Shown here one piece after another: positions 43,601-51,359 of a DNA stretch of 64,000 nt. The position numbers and the translations under genes were made by a program. Under the pieces are notes generated by a model, which saw only the letters and a program-made list of their open reading frames with translations, made no database searches and was not told where the DNA came from. How positions within the stretch are numbered: the first letter of the stretch is position 1; the number at the start of each line of letters is the position of its first letter. Location: NCBI RefSeq assembly GCF_900111075.1, contig NZ_FOFZ01000003.1, forward strand, positions 186,001 through 250,000, written 5' to 3'. This DNA comes from Flavobacterium frigoris (GTDB taxonomy: Bacteria; Bacteroidota; Bacteroidia; Flavobacteriales; Flavobacteriaceae).

Positions 43601-45042
43601 AAACCATCAAAGTTCATACTCAGATTTGGGTCGTTTATCGAAATCTGACCTTTATAATTAGGCGCTTTAAAGTTACCGTTAACTACTAAATTAGTATAGG
43701 TATAATTATTAAAATCTATTTTAGAGACATCCCCTTTTAACGCTGTGTTTAGATATTTTTCAGTGAAACCTTTACCATCTACGTCAATGTTCATTGTGAT
43801 CTTCCCCAAATCTTTTCGGTCAAGCAAAGTTCCTAAATCAAAATCTTCCAAAACAACATTACCGATATAAGAAGCTTTGTCAATAAAATCAATGCTTTTC
43901 ATACTGAAGAATGATTTTACTTTCCCTAAATCTGAGACCATGGTGAAATCAGCATCGATAGCAGTGACGCTTAACTGTGAATTACCAACTATAGTGAACC
44001 TCCCTAATTTTTTTAGTTCTGCTGGTAATTTCTTCCCCAAAACATTTGGAAGTATTGTTACCAAATTATCATAACTACTTATAATCCTGGCAAACTGTCC
44101 ATCCATATAAAATTTCTGATTAGCGTCACCAAATAGATTTTTAAATAGTATTGAACCATCAATCCGAGTATCCTTTGAATCAGCTAAATTTAGATTTCTG
44201 ATGTTCAACTTATTTAAGGGCCCTTTTATATCAGCATTTATTTTAAAAAATTGGTTTTTACCTAATTCATTATAAAAATGTCTAATATCGTTAGTGGCAA
44301 TTTGAGATGGTTTGATTTTAACATCAAAGTTCACTTTGTCAGTAAAATGTGAAAAATCACCGGGTTTGTAATTTAAAATTACATTAGCCTTAAATTTTGA
44401 TTCTTTAGTAGTCAAATCAAGGTTACCAAATTGGATTTTCTTTTTAGAATAAGTAAAGTTAGAACTCATATTTGCAACATACAAACCACGATGATCCAGA
44501 AAAGACATTTTAACTATGTTGGTCTTTAAATCAGGACCATAAAGTAAAAATTCACTAAGCGTAGTGTTTAGTTTTGTGAAATTAACATCAACTGGATTTG
44601 TTTTATTTTCATCGATAACACTAAAATGAGCATCGGTAACATAGGCGTTATCAACTTTTAATAAAAATTTTCTTGTGGAGGGCTTACCACTTTCGAAGGC
44701 ATTTATAAACTGATCTAAATTAGTTTGCTCTTCATTTTTGTATAATTTAATTTTAAATAACAAACCATCAAGTCTAACATCTCCAAAAATCAAATCGCCA
44801 TCAAGAATTTTTTTCCCTTCAAGTATATTAGTGTTTACAATTTTAGAGAAAATCAAAGTATCTTTATGATGATCCAATATCACAACATTTTTGAATTTCA
44901 CACCTCCAAATACAGACAAACGCACCGCGTCAATTGAAATATTTGTTCCAAAGTCTTTATTAATGCTATTTGTAAAATGCTGCGCAATTTTTGTCTGTAC
45001 ATAGGGTATCGAAAGTGCAATACCGAGCAACAGCAAAAGCAC
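40603..45042 (-). CDS. tamB: Translocation and assembly module protein TamB
   Basis: Very large AsmA/TamB-type protein (1479 residues from the GTG at 45042) that bridges inner and outer membrane and takes part in outer-membrane protein or lipid transport. It has an N-terminal anchor (LLLLLGIALSIPYVQTKIAQHF), repetitive beta-strand segments through the middle, and the DUF490/TamB C-terminal domain at about 1000-1430 (GSLLFKINTLGKFNMWGDFQAYEGSYNFKYGG, ALYLLSTGGFL, KVGLNYISADRR). The open frame continues 24 codons upstream (to 45114) with a basic, hydrophobic stretch that looks like the true anchor start (KKFIKIFFRFILGLV), yet contains no ATG, GTG or TTG. The true start is therefore uncertain. 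Confidence 0.9.
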   Translation of the reverse strand: MLLLLLGIALSIPYVQTKIAQHFTNSINKDFGTNISIDAVRLSVFGGVKFKNVVILDHHKDTLIFSKIVNTNILEGKKILDGDLIFGDVRLDGLLFKIKLYKNEEQTNLDQFINAFESGKPSTRKFLLKVDNAYVTDAHFSVIDENKTNPVDVNFTKLNTTLSEFLLYGPDLKTNIVKMSFLDHRGLYVANMSSNFTYSKKKIQFGNLDLTTKESKFKANVILNYKPGDFSHFTDKVNFDVKIKPSQIATNDIRHFYNELGKNQFFKINADIKGPLNKLNIRNLNLADSKDTRIDGSILFKNLFGDANQKFYMDGQFARIISSYDNLVTILPNVLGKKLPAELKKLGRFTIVGNSQLSVTAIDADFTMVSDLGKVKSFFSMKSIDFIDKASYIGNVVLEDFDLGTLLDRKDLGKITMNIDVDGKGFTEKYLNTALKGDVSKIDFNNYTYTNLVVNGNFKAPNYKGQISINDPNLSMNFDGLLDLTNKENKYDFHINVENADLNKLKFVKDSTSVFKGDVVVQVTGNSIENLQGNVYIKETSYQNGKDIYKFDDFNISSSFDVERVRTITVNSPDIIEGEIIGKFQFSELGNLVKNSLGSLYTNFKPNKVSKGQFLKFDFTIYNKIIELLYPEIAIGSNTVVKGNIKSDTQEFKLKFNSPQIIASKNTFDNIRVSIDNKNPLYNAYIELDSIKTKHYKIRDFSLINVTMKDTLFFRSEFKGGPKGEDYFNLNLYHTINKDNDNVVGLSKSEMKFKDYLWFLNEEETPNNQIVFDKSFKNFKIDDIILSHEEQAISLKGTIKDNTNKDLQLSFKDVDLNKITPEDNKFVFEGNINGDIIFKQNNAVYKPTASLIVDHLNINKKDLGDLKFDIEGDQNLEKFTINSYLENENFESFNAFGNFQIIDKETVVDMKLKFAKFDLGILSSLGGDVISNIRGLVSGNATIQGNLKKPAINGRLYVEKTGLTIPYLNVDYELNDRSIVDLVGQKFLFRNNALTDSKFGTKGTLNGSIEHNNFGDWRLDLAVNTKRFLVLNTVDKEDAAYYGTAFIDGNATIKGPTNGLFIKVEAKSEKGTEIKIPINYAESVSDNSFVHFLTAKEKYNIQMGIAEDTRNYKGLELEFDLDITDDAEVEVILDRNSGHGIKGKGFGSLLFKINTLGKFNMWGDFQAYEGSYNFKYGGLIDKKFDVKKGGSISWEGNPMKAQLNLEAVYKTIANPAVLLENSSFNRKVPVEVVIGIRGDLASPEPDFNIEFPTVSSVLKSEIQYKLNDKDVRQTQALYLLSTGGFLSPEGVSQSDFSGSLFETASSLLGGIIKSDNEKFKVGLNYISADRRIGKETDGRFVATISSKVNERITINGKVGVPFGGINESAIVGDLEIQYRVNEDGTLNLRLFNRENDINYIGQGIGYTQGVGVTYEVDFDTFRELVNKILKNHKLGVENTNTVEYQDSNLAPEYINFSKPKRPKTETPKKRIEATIPEED

Positions 45043-45241
45043 AACTAGTCCCAGAATGAAGCGGAAAAATATTTTAATGAATTTTTTGATACCTATTATT
45101 GTTTTATTTTTAACCTAAAATATTATTTTGCCCACGGAAAGAGCGGCACCTTTAATAAAAATTCTTTAATTTTGGCTGCGCCGTAAAATTATAAAAAATA
45201 AAATCGGTTTGTAAATATAATTCAAAAATTTGTGCCTTTTT

Positions 45242-46264
45242 ATGCAAAATTCCGAGGTTTTTATTCTTGCTATCGAAAGTTCCTGTGATGACACGGCAGC
45301 GGCCGTTTTACATAACGACAAAGTACTGTCAAATGTTGTTGCAAATCAACTAATTCACGCCCAATATGGTGGCGTCGTACCAGAATTAGCTTCGCGCGCG
45401 CACCAACAGAACATTGTTCCAGTTATAGATGCGGCACTTCGTCAAGCAAACATTAGCAAAGAACAATTGTCAGCAATAGCATTTACTCAAGGTCCCGGAT
45501 TAATGGGATCACTTCTTGTAGGGAGTTCTTTTGCCAAATCAATGGCTTTAGCCTTAGGAATTCCGCTTGTATCAGTAAATCACATGCACGCTCATATTCT
45601 AGCGCACTTTATAGATGAAGAAGGATTTGAAAAACCTAACTTCCCCTTTTTGGCTTTAACCATCAGTGGCGGACATACTCAAATCGTACAAGTGAATGAC
45701 TTTTTTGACATGACAATTATTGGTGAAACTACAGACGATGCTGTAGGTGAGGCCTTTGATAAAAGTGCAAAAATATTGGGCCTCCCTTATCCCGGCGGTC
45801 CTTTGGTAGATAAGCTCGCTCAACTAGGAAATCCGAAGGCATTTGCCTTTACCAAACCTAAAGTTCCTGGATTGAACTTTAGTTTTTCAGGTTTAAAAAC
45901 AGCCATATTATATTTTGTACAAAAGAAAAAATTAGAGAATCCCAACTTTATTGCTGAAAATATAAATGATATTTGCGCCTCCATACAATATACAATTGTC
46001 GAAATCTTAATGGATAAATTAAAATTAGCTGTAAAAGAAACCGGAATCAATCAAATCGCCATAGGCGGTGGTGTGTCTGCTAATTCTGGAATTAGAACAG
46101 CAATCAAAGATACAGAACAAAAATACGGTTGGAAAACATTTGTTCCGAAATTTGAATATACTACCGATAATGCTGCAATGATTGGAATTGTGGGTTATCA
46201 AAAATTTTTATCACAACAATTTGAAACTGCTGCAGTAGTTTCTAAAGCACGAATACAATTCTAA
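45242..46264 (+). CDS. tsaD: tRNA N6-adenosine threonylcarbamoyltransferase TsaD
   Basis: Adds the threonylcarbamoyl group to A37 of ANN-reading tRNAs, with TsaB and TsaE. The 340-residue protein has ASKHA-fold motifs: LAIESSCDDTAAAV, the metal ligands HMHAH, TISGGHTQI, GEAFDKSAKILGL, and GGVSANSGIR. The start at the ATG 45242 (MQNSEVFIL) is preferred; a TTG four codons earlier (45230) overlaps a TTTG promoter-like string. tsaD is divergent from tamB. The next gene, rsmE, begins three bases after its stop. Confidence 0.95.
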   Translation: MQNSEVFILAIESSCDDTAAAVLHNDKVLSNVVANQLIHAQYGGVVPELASRAHQQNIVPVIDAALRQANISKEQLSAIAFTQGPGLMGSLLVGSSFAKSMALALGIPLVSVNHMHAHILAHFIDEEGFEKPNFPFLALTISGGHTQIVQVNDFFDMTIIGETTDDAVGEAFDKSAKILGLPYPGGPLVDKLAQLGNPKAFAFTKPKVPGLNFSFSGLKTAILYFVQKKKLENPNFIAENINDICASIQYTIVEILMDKLKLAVKETGINQIAIGGGVSANSGIRTAIKDTEQKYGWKTFVPKFEYTTDNAAMIGIVGYQKFLSQQFETAAVVSKARIQF

Positions 46265-46267
46265 ATT

Positions 46268-46975
46268 ATGCAATTATTTTACAACCCAAATATAGACGCA
46301 ACTACTGAAACCTTTTCTTTTGACAAAGAAGAAAGCAAACACATTATAAAAGTATTACGAAAAAAAGATACCGATATATTATTTGTAACAAATGGTGAAG
46401 GTTATTTATTCGAAACTGAAATCACCCTGGCTTCTGACAGTAAGTGTACAGTAAAAATTATTTCTTTCGAAAAAAAACCAAAATCAAAATACCATTTGCA
46501 CCTAGCCGTTGCACCTACAAAAATGAATGACCGCTACGAATGGTTTCTTGAGAAAGCGACTGAAATAGGAATTCATGAAATTACACCTATTATATGCGAC
46601 CGCTCTGAACGAAAAGTAATCAATAATGAGAGATTTGACAAAATCATATTGACCGCTATGAAACAATCTAACGCGTTATATCTTCCTAAATTAAATGAAG
46701 CTATTTCTTTGAAAGAGTTTCTAAAACATAAAAATGACGGCCTGCAGTTAATAGCGCACTGCGAGGATACAGATAAAAAAACATTAAAATCGGTTTTAAA
46801 ACCAAATGAAAGCATCACTATACTGATAGGTCCTGAAGGTGATTTTTCTGAAAAGGAAATCACAATGGCAATTGATAGTCAATATGTTCCTGTATCTTTA
46901 GGAAATACGAGGTTAAGAACAGAAACTGCTGCGATGGTTGCCTGTCATAGTATTGCCTTTTTTAATGAAGAATAA
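46268..46975 (+). CDS. rsmE: 16S rRNA (uracil-1498-N3)-methyltransferase RsmE
   Basis: SPOUT-fold methyltransferase of 235 residues that modifies U1498 of 16S rRNA. The N-terminal PUA-like part (SFDKEESKHIIKVLRKKDTD) is followed by the trefoil-knot motifs ILIGPEGDFSEKEI and SLGNTRLRTETAA, which bind SAM and close the knot. The gene starts three bases after tsaD, so the two RNA-modification genes form an operon. Confidence 0.94.
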   Translation: MQLFYNPNIDATTETFSFDKEESKHIIKVLRKKDTDILFVTNGEGYLFETEITLASDSKCTVKIISFEKKPKSKYHLHLAVAPTKMNDRYEWFLEKATEIGIHEITPIICDRSERKVINNERFDKIILTAMKQSNALYLPKLNEAISLKEFLKHKNDGLQLIAHCEDTDKKTLKSVLKPNESITILIGPEGDFSEKEITMAIDSQYVPVSLGNTRLRTETAAMVACHSIAFFNEE

Positions 46976-47056
46976 AATTTTGGATAAGGTGTAATTACCA
47001 AAGCATTTGCGGCAATTAGTAAATTACTGATGACTAAAAACAATACATAGTAGCAT

Positions 47057-47695
47057 ATGAAAAGAATATATATATTTTTGCTGTTGATCTCAATCTCCGC
47101 CTTTTCTCAAGAAATTGCTTTAGTAAAATATAATGGAGGTGGTGATTGGTACGCTAACCCCACTTCGTTACCTAACCTTATTAAATACTGCAATGCTACT
47201 ATTAACACAAGCATAAAGCTAAAACCAGCGACCGTAGAACCAGGCAGCCCTGATTTATTTTCTTATCCTTTTATTCATATGACTGGGCACGGAAATGTTA
47301 CTTTCAGTGATGCTGAAGTTAGTAATTTAAATAAATATATGAGCGCCGGAGGTTTTCTCCATATTGATGATAATTATGGAATGGATCAATACATTAGAAA
47401 AGAAATAAGAAAAATATTTCCAAATAATCCACTTATAGAAATACCCGCTAATCACATTATTTTTCAAAAACCCTTTCTTTTTTCTGGTGGACTACCCAAA
47501 ATTCATGAACACGAAGGAAAACGTCCGCAGGCCTATGGTATTTTTGTAGAAAATAGACTGGTACTCCTTTATACTTTCGAATGTGATTTAGGTGATGGAT
47601 GGGAAGATCCCGAGGTTCATAACGATCCAGTAGCTATCCGTGAAAAGGCATTAAAAATGGGTGCAAACATTATAAGCTACATTTTTAATAATTAA
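47057..47695 (+). CDS. DUF4159 domain-containing secreted protein
   Basis: Protein of 212 residues with a signal peptide (IFLLLISISAFS/Q). The mature part is the DUF4159 domain, an alpha/beta fold related to glutamine-amidotransferase-like domains: VKYNGGGDWYANPTSLPNL, PFIHMTGHGNVTFSDAEV, GGFLHIDDNYGMDQYIR and GDGWEDPEVHND. Its role is unknown. In flavobacteria it commonly follows rsmE, as here (81 bases downstream), and is likely co-transcribed or read from a weak promoter in that gap. Confidence 0.85.
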   Translation: MKRIYIFLLLISISAFSQEIALVKYNGGGDWYANPTSLPNLIKYCNATINTSIKLKPATVEPGSPDLFSYPFIHMTGHGNVTFSDAEVSNLNKYMSAGGFLHIDDNYGMDQYIRKEIRKIFPNNPLIEIPANHIIFQKPFLFSGGLPKIHEHEGKRPQAYGIFVENRLVLLYTFECDLGDGWEDPEVHNDPVAIREKALKMGANIISYIFNN

Positions 47696-48142
47696 CACAT
47701 TTACATAACTACGTAAAAAAACCAATTTCATAAAAACCAATTCATCATAGATCCTAATTGAAAATCTATCTATTTCAGAAATTTTTTTCACTTTCCACAA
47801 GAAAAGAGAATGGAACTGAAAAGAATTTTACTCTTCATCTATTAAGTGACAAACATAATATGGTTACGTCGTTATTTCTCTTCGCTAAAAACACTCCAAT
47901 TAACCTATTTAAAAAAAATAAATAGAAGCAATTTTAAGAATAAAAAATATATAAATGTAATCTATATCTTTCATTTCTATTTTTTTATTTATCGGTAATT
48001 TCACTCCAAACCGCGCCAAATACGACCTCTTAAATTATTGCTAATTTATTTTTTATAAATATTTTTTTTATAAATCTTTTTGTTATAAAATTGCGGTATA
48101 ATTAACAAAAAACATATTTAATTAACAAAACCTACATTTATT
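47696..48142. other. Gene-free region upstream of the first metalloprotease
   Basis: A very AT-rich stretch of 447 bases without a coding frame. The last 200 or so (from about 47925) resemble the stretch in front of the second metalloprotease gene (from about 49465), including CGCGCCAAATA (48012-48022) and the -7-like GTTATAAAATTG (48082-48093), 50 bases before the ATG. Confidence 0.7.
48082..48093 (+). promoter_or_regulatory. Shared promoter-like box before metalloprotease 1
   Basis: GTTATAAAATTG, identical in front of all three copies; it contains TAAAATTG, one base from the TAnnTTTG consensus. The ATG is 50 bases downstream. Confidence 0.55.
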
Positions 48143-49090
48143 ATGAAAAAAATTCTTTTATCTGCAATGGCACTTATGTTGCTTTTTTCTTGTCAAAATG
48201 ATCAAACAGAATCAAGCGCACCAACAACCAATGCTATTGCTACTCGTGGCTGTGCTTCACAAGAAGTGCTTGCTGCCCAGCTAGCCGCTGACCCAACTTT
48301 GGCACTAAAAATGAACAAAATTGAAGATTTCACTCAAAATGCGATATTATCAGGTCGACTTGTAAATGGGAAAGTTCAAATCCCTGTTGTTGTAAACGTG
48401 TTGTACAGAACTTCAGCTGAAAACATTAGTACAGCTCAAATTCAATCTCAAATTGACGTATTAAACGAAGACTTCAATGCAACAAATTCAGATTATGGAA
48501 GCGTACCATCATTATTCTCTGGAGTAAAAGCAAATGTTGGGATTACTTTTGTTTTACAAAACGTAGTTAGAAAATCAACAACTACAACCTCATTTTCTAC
48601 AAATGATGCTATGAAAACTTCTAGCAAAGGTATCGCACCTACTACACCTACAACGGTATTGAACATGTGGTCATGTAATTTAGGAGGTGGTATTCTTGGA
48701 TATGCACAATTCCCTGGAGGAGCTTCTGCTACTGACGGAGTTGTAATAGACAATAATGCATTTGGTCGTACTGGTACAGTTTCTGGCGTTTACAACTTAG
48801 GAAGAACAGCTACACACGAAGTGGGTCACTGGATGAACTTGCGTCATATTTGGGGAGATGCTACATGTGGAAGCGATTTAGTTTCTGACACACCGACGCA
48901 CAATGACGCTAATTACGGCGTACCGGCATACCCTCATTATTCTACTTGTACTGGAACCCCAGTAGAAATGACAATGAACTATATGGATTACACAGACGAT
49001 AGAGGTATGTATATGTTTACTGCAGGACAAAAATCTAGAGCGGCAGCACTTTTTGTTTCTGGTGGTGCAAGAGCTTCTTTCGGAATCTAA
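48143..49090 (+). CDS. M43 (pappalysin-type) zinc metalloprotease lipoprotein, tandem copy 1
   Basis: Protein of 315 residues. The lipoprotein signal is MKKILLSAMALMLLFSC with acylated Cys17; the following QNDQTES is short and polar and may direct surface exposure (inference). The catalytic site is H225EVGHWMNLRH235, the HExxHxxxxxH form of metzincins, and MNYMDY supplies the Met-turn. Cys pairs in ATCGSDL and YSTCTGTP fit the pappalysin fold. The propeptide-like N-terminal part runs to about residue 75. This copy differs from the other two at its N-terminus (LALKMNKIEDFTQ) and C-terminus (SRAAALFVSGG). It is monocistronic. Confidence 0.93.
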   Translation: MKKILLSAMALMLLFSCQNDQTESSAPTTNAIATRGCASQEVLAAQLAADPTLALKMNKIEDFTQNAILSGRLVNGKVQIPVVVNVLYRTSAENISTAQIQSQIDVLNEDFNATNSDYGSVPSLFSGVKANVGITFVLQNVVRKSTTTTSFSTNDAMKTSSKGIAPTTPTTVLNMWSCNLGGGILGYAQFPGGASATDGVVIDNNAFGRTGTVSGVYNLGRTATHEVGHWMNLRHIWGDATCGSDLVSDTPTHNDANYGVPAYPHYSTCTGTPVEMTMNYMDYTDDRGMYMFTAGQKSRAAALFVSGGARASFGI

Positions 49091-49112
49091 ATTGCAACAA
49101 AATAAAAATAGT

Positions 49113-49144
49113 AAAACTCGCTACTTGTTAGCGAGTTTTTTTTT
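49113..49144 (+). terminator. Terminator of metalloprotease 1
   Basis: AAAACTCGCTA (49113-49123), loop CTTGT, TAGCGAGTTTT (49129-49139), then T run. The same hairpin follows copies 2 and 3. Confidence 0.93.
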
Positions 49145-49620
49145 AAAATAAAATACATTTCCGCACTCAATCATAGTAAATTGAATAAAAAAGGCCTCGA
49201 TAAAAAGCAAAAAAACGTAAGTACTTCTTAAACAAAACATTATATTTCAAGTATTAAGTTGCTATTACAATTAAATATTTCTTTTTAGTATTATTAAAAA
49301 AACAGGAAACAACTCCGATTAAAACAGCATATTAACTTTTGTAACGTATAAATTTTCTCTTTTTTTATCCCAATATATGTCTCTTATGAGATTATAAAGT
49401 AAATGAAACTCAATAGGTGATTAATTATTTCTTATTTTGATGATCTTATTTCCTATATAATAAAAGCAATTTTAGCAAAAATTGATTACAGAAATGAAAG
49501 CTATATCCTATTTTTTTAATTTTTTGTTTAAGAGTGAATTTACTGTAAAGCGCGTCAAATAAGGATTCTTAAATTATTGTTAATTTATTTTTTAAATTTA
49601 TTTTTTTTATAAATAATAAT

Positions 49621-49632
49621 GTTATAAAATTG
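49621..49632 (+). promoter_or_regulatory. Shared promoter-like box before metalloprotease 2
   Basis: GTTATAAAATTG, as before copy 1, again exactly 50 bases before the ATG. Confidence 0.55.
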
Positions 49633-49681
49633 CGACATAATTAACCAAAAACATATTTAACAAACAAAACCTACTATTATT

Positions 49682-50629
49682 ATGAAAAAACTTATTTTAT
49701 CCGCAATGACTGTTATGTTGCTTTTTTCTTGTCAAAATGATCAAACAGAATCAGGTACCCCGGCAACAAATGCAATTGCTCATCGTGGTTGTGCTTCACA
49801 AGAAGTGCTTGCTGCTCAATTAGCAGCAGATCCCACTTTAGCAATAAGAATGAATCAAATTGAAGCATTTACTCAAAAGGCAATGTTAACAGGTCGTTTA
49901 GTGAACGGAAAAGTTGAAATCCCAGTTGTTGTAAATGTTTTATACAAAACAGCAGCTGAAAACATCTCCGATGCTCAAATACAATCTCAAATTGATGTAT
50001 TAAATGAAGATTTTACTGGAACTAACGCTGACTTCGGAAGTGTTCCTGCTTTATTCTCTGGAGTAAAAGCAAATGTTGGAATTACATTTGTACTACAAAA
50101 CATAGTAAGAAAATCAACAAGAACAACTTCCTTTTCTACTAATGATGCTATGAAAACAGCTAACAAAGGAATCGCACCTACTTCGCCTACAACAGTATTA
50201 AACATGTGGTCTTGTAATTTAGGTGGTGGTATTCTTGGATATGCACAATTCCCTGGAGGATCCTCTGCAACTGATGGAGTTGTAATTGATAACAATGCGT
50301 TTGGACGCACTGGTACAGTTTCTGGAGTTTATAACTTAGGAAGAACTGCTACACACGAAGTAGGTCACTGGATGAACTTACGTCACATTTGGGGAGATGC
50401 TACTTGTGGGAGTGATTTAGTTTCAGATACTCCTACACATGACACTGCAAACTATGGTGTTCCAGCTTATCCTCATTATAGTACTTGTACTGGTACTCCA
50501 GTAGAAATGACAATGAACTATATGGATTACACAGACGACAGAGGAATGTATATGTTTACTAACGGACAAAAAGCAAGAATGGATGCCATATTTGTTTCTG
50601 GTGGTGCAAGAGCCGGTTTCGGAATCTAA
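49682..50629 (+). CDS. M43 (pappalysin-type) zinc metalloprotease lipoprotein, tandem copy 2
   Basis: Protein of 315 residues, aligned with copy 1 without gaps. Lipobox LLFSC; zinc site THEVGHWMNLRHIWGD; Met-turn MNYMDY. It is mosaic by eye: its N-terminal part (LAIRMNQIEAFTQ, GRLVNGKVEIP) and C-terminal part (NGQKARMDAIFVSGG) match copy 3, while residues of about 125-220 (GVKANVGITFVLQN, TTSFSTNDAMKT, NNAFGRTGTVSGVYN) match copy 1. It has its own promoter-like box and terminator. The substrate is unknown; M43 enzymes of this type are usually secreted proteases that take part in protein or matrix breakdown. Confidence 0.93.
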   Translation: MKKLILSAMTVMLLFSCQNDQTESGTPATNAIAHRGCASQEVLAAQLAADPTLAIRMNQIEAFTQKAMLTGRLVNGKVEIPVVVNVLYKTAAENISDAQIQSQIDVLNEDFTGTNADFGSVPALFSGVKANVGITFVLQNIVRKSTRTTSFSTNDAMKTANKGIAPTSPTTVLNMWSCNLGGGILGYAQFPGGSSATDGVVIDNNAFGRTGTVSGVYNLGRTATHEVGHWMNLRHIWGDATCGSDLVSDTPTHDTANYGVPAYPHYSTCTGTPVEMTMNYMDYTDDRGMYMFTNGQKARMDAIFVSGGARAGFGI

Positions 50630-50656
50630 ATTTAAATTTAAAAAAATAAGAATACT

Positions 50657-50689
50657 AAAACTCGCTACTTGTTAGCGAGTTTTTTTTTT
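50657..50689 (+). terminator. Terminator of metalloprotease 2
   Basis: AAAACTCGCTA (50657-50667), CTTGT, TAGCGAGTTTT (50673-50683), T run; identical stem and loop to copy 1. Confidence 0.93.
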
Positions 50690-51285
50690 ACTAAATATCC
50701 AATCAGATTAATAGACTGGGTTTATTATCTCGTACGCCTATTAATTCCCGACATAATATAACGCTATAGCACTGAATTCTTCCTTTCTAAAAAAAAAAAA
50801 CTATATATCTATTTTTACATTTGTTCGAATATTTCAAAAAAAAAGCCTTAACTACTTTTTCAACACTACTATTAATACTTAGAAAATAGAACTAAAATCC
50901 AGTCACTCAAAAATTATATTAAATGAAGTTAGTATTACAAATAGTTAAAACTGCAATATAATCGATAAATTTATTTTATAAAAACCTCCATGCAGCAGGA
51001 AATCAATTTAAGTCTTCAACACAAGATCAACTTTTAAGTTTAAAAGCATAGAAAAAAGATAGTTAGTATAATGATGCTATTTCTAAAAAAAGATACTAAA
51101 CTGCTTAAATACAGTTATTAAAAAAAACAGTAGCCCGATTTAAATATTAAATAATAGTAGTAACTAGTTGCAATTGAAATTAGAAGGATTTTCAAAAAAG
51201 AGAATTTATATTAGGTTGATTTCACAAAACAAACCTCCTTAAAACCACAATTTTTAACAAAAAATTATATTTTCATTGTCAATAA

Positions 51286-51317
51286 TTTGTTTTTTTAAAT
51301 AAATTGTTATAAAATTG
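51286..51317 (+). promoter_or_regulatory. Promoter of metalloprotease 3
   Basis: TTTG (51286-51289), 20 bases, then TAAAATTG (51310-51317) inside the GTTATAAAATTG box shared by the three copies. The ATG is 43 bases downstream. Confidence 0.6.
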
Positions 51318-51359
51318 TTATATTATTAACCAAAACCAATTTTTTATAACAACTTTATT

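Larger units (their letters stand above)
49091..49681. other. Gene-free region between metalloproteases 1 and 2
   Basis: About 590 AT-rich bases. It holds the copy 1 terminator at its left end, no coding frame, and from about 49465 a block homologous to the DNA before copy 1 (AAAGCAATTTTA, CTATATC, CGCGTCAAATA, then GTTATAAAATTG at 49621-49632). Confidence 0.7.
50630..51359. other. Gene-free region between metalloproteases 2 and 3
   Basis: 730 AT-rich bases with no convincing frame; possibly decayed DNA. The left end carries the copy 2 terminator and the right end the copy 3 promoter. Only about the last 60 bases resemble the upstream DNA of copies 1 and 2. Confidence 0.6.

Noticed and set aside
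48493..48753. Minus-strand frame inside metalloprotease 1, with a similar one in copy 2 (49987-50310)
   Set aside because: Both are antisense shadows kept only because the coding strands are similar.
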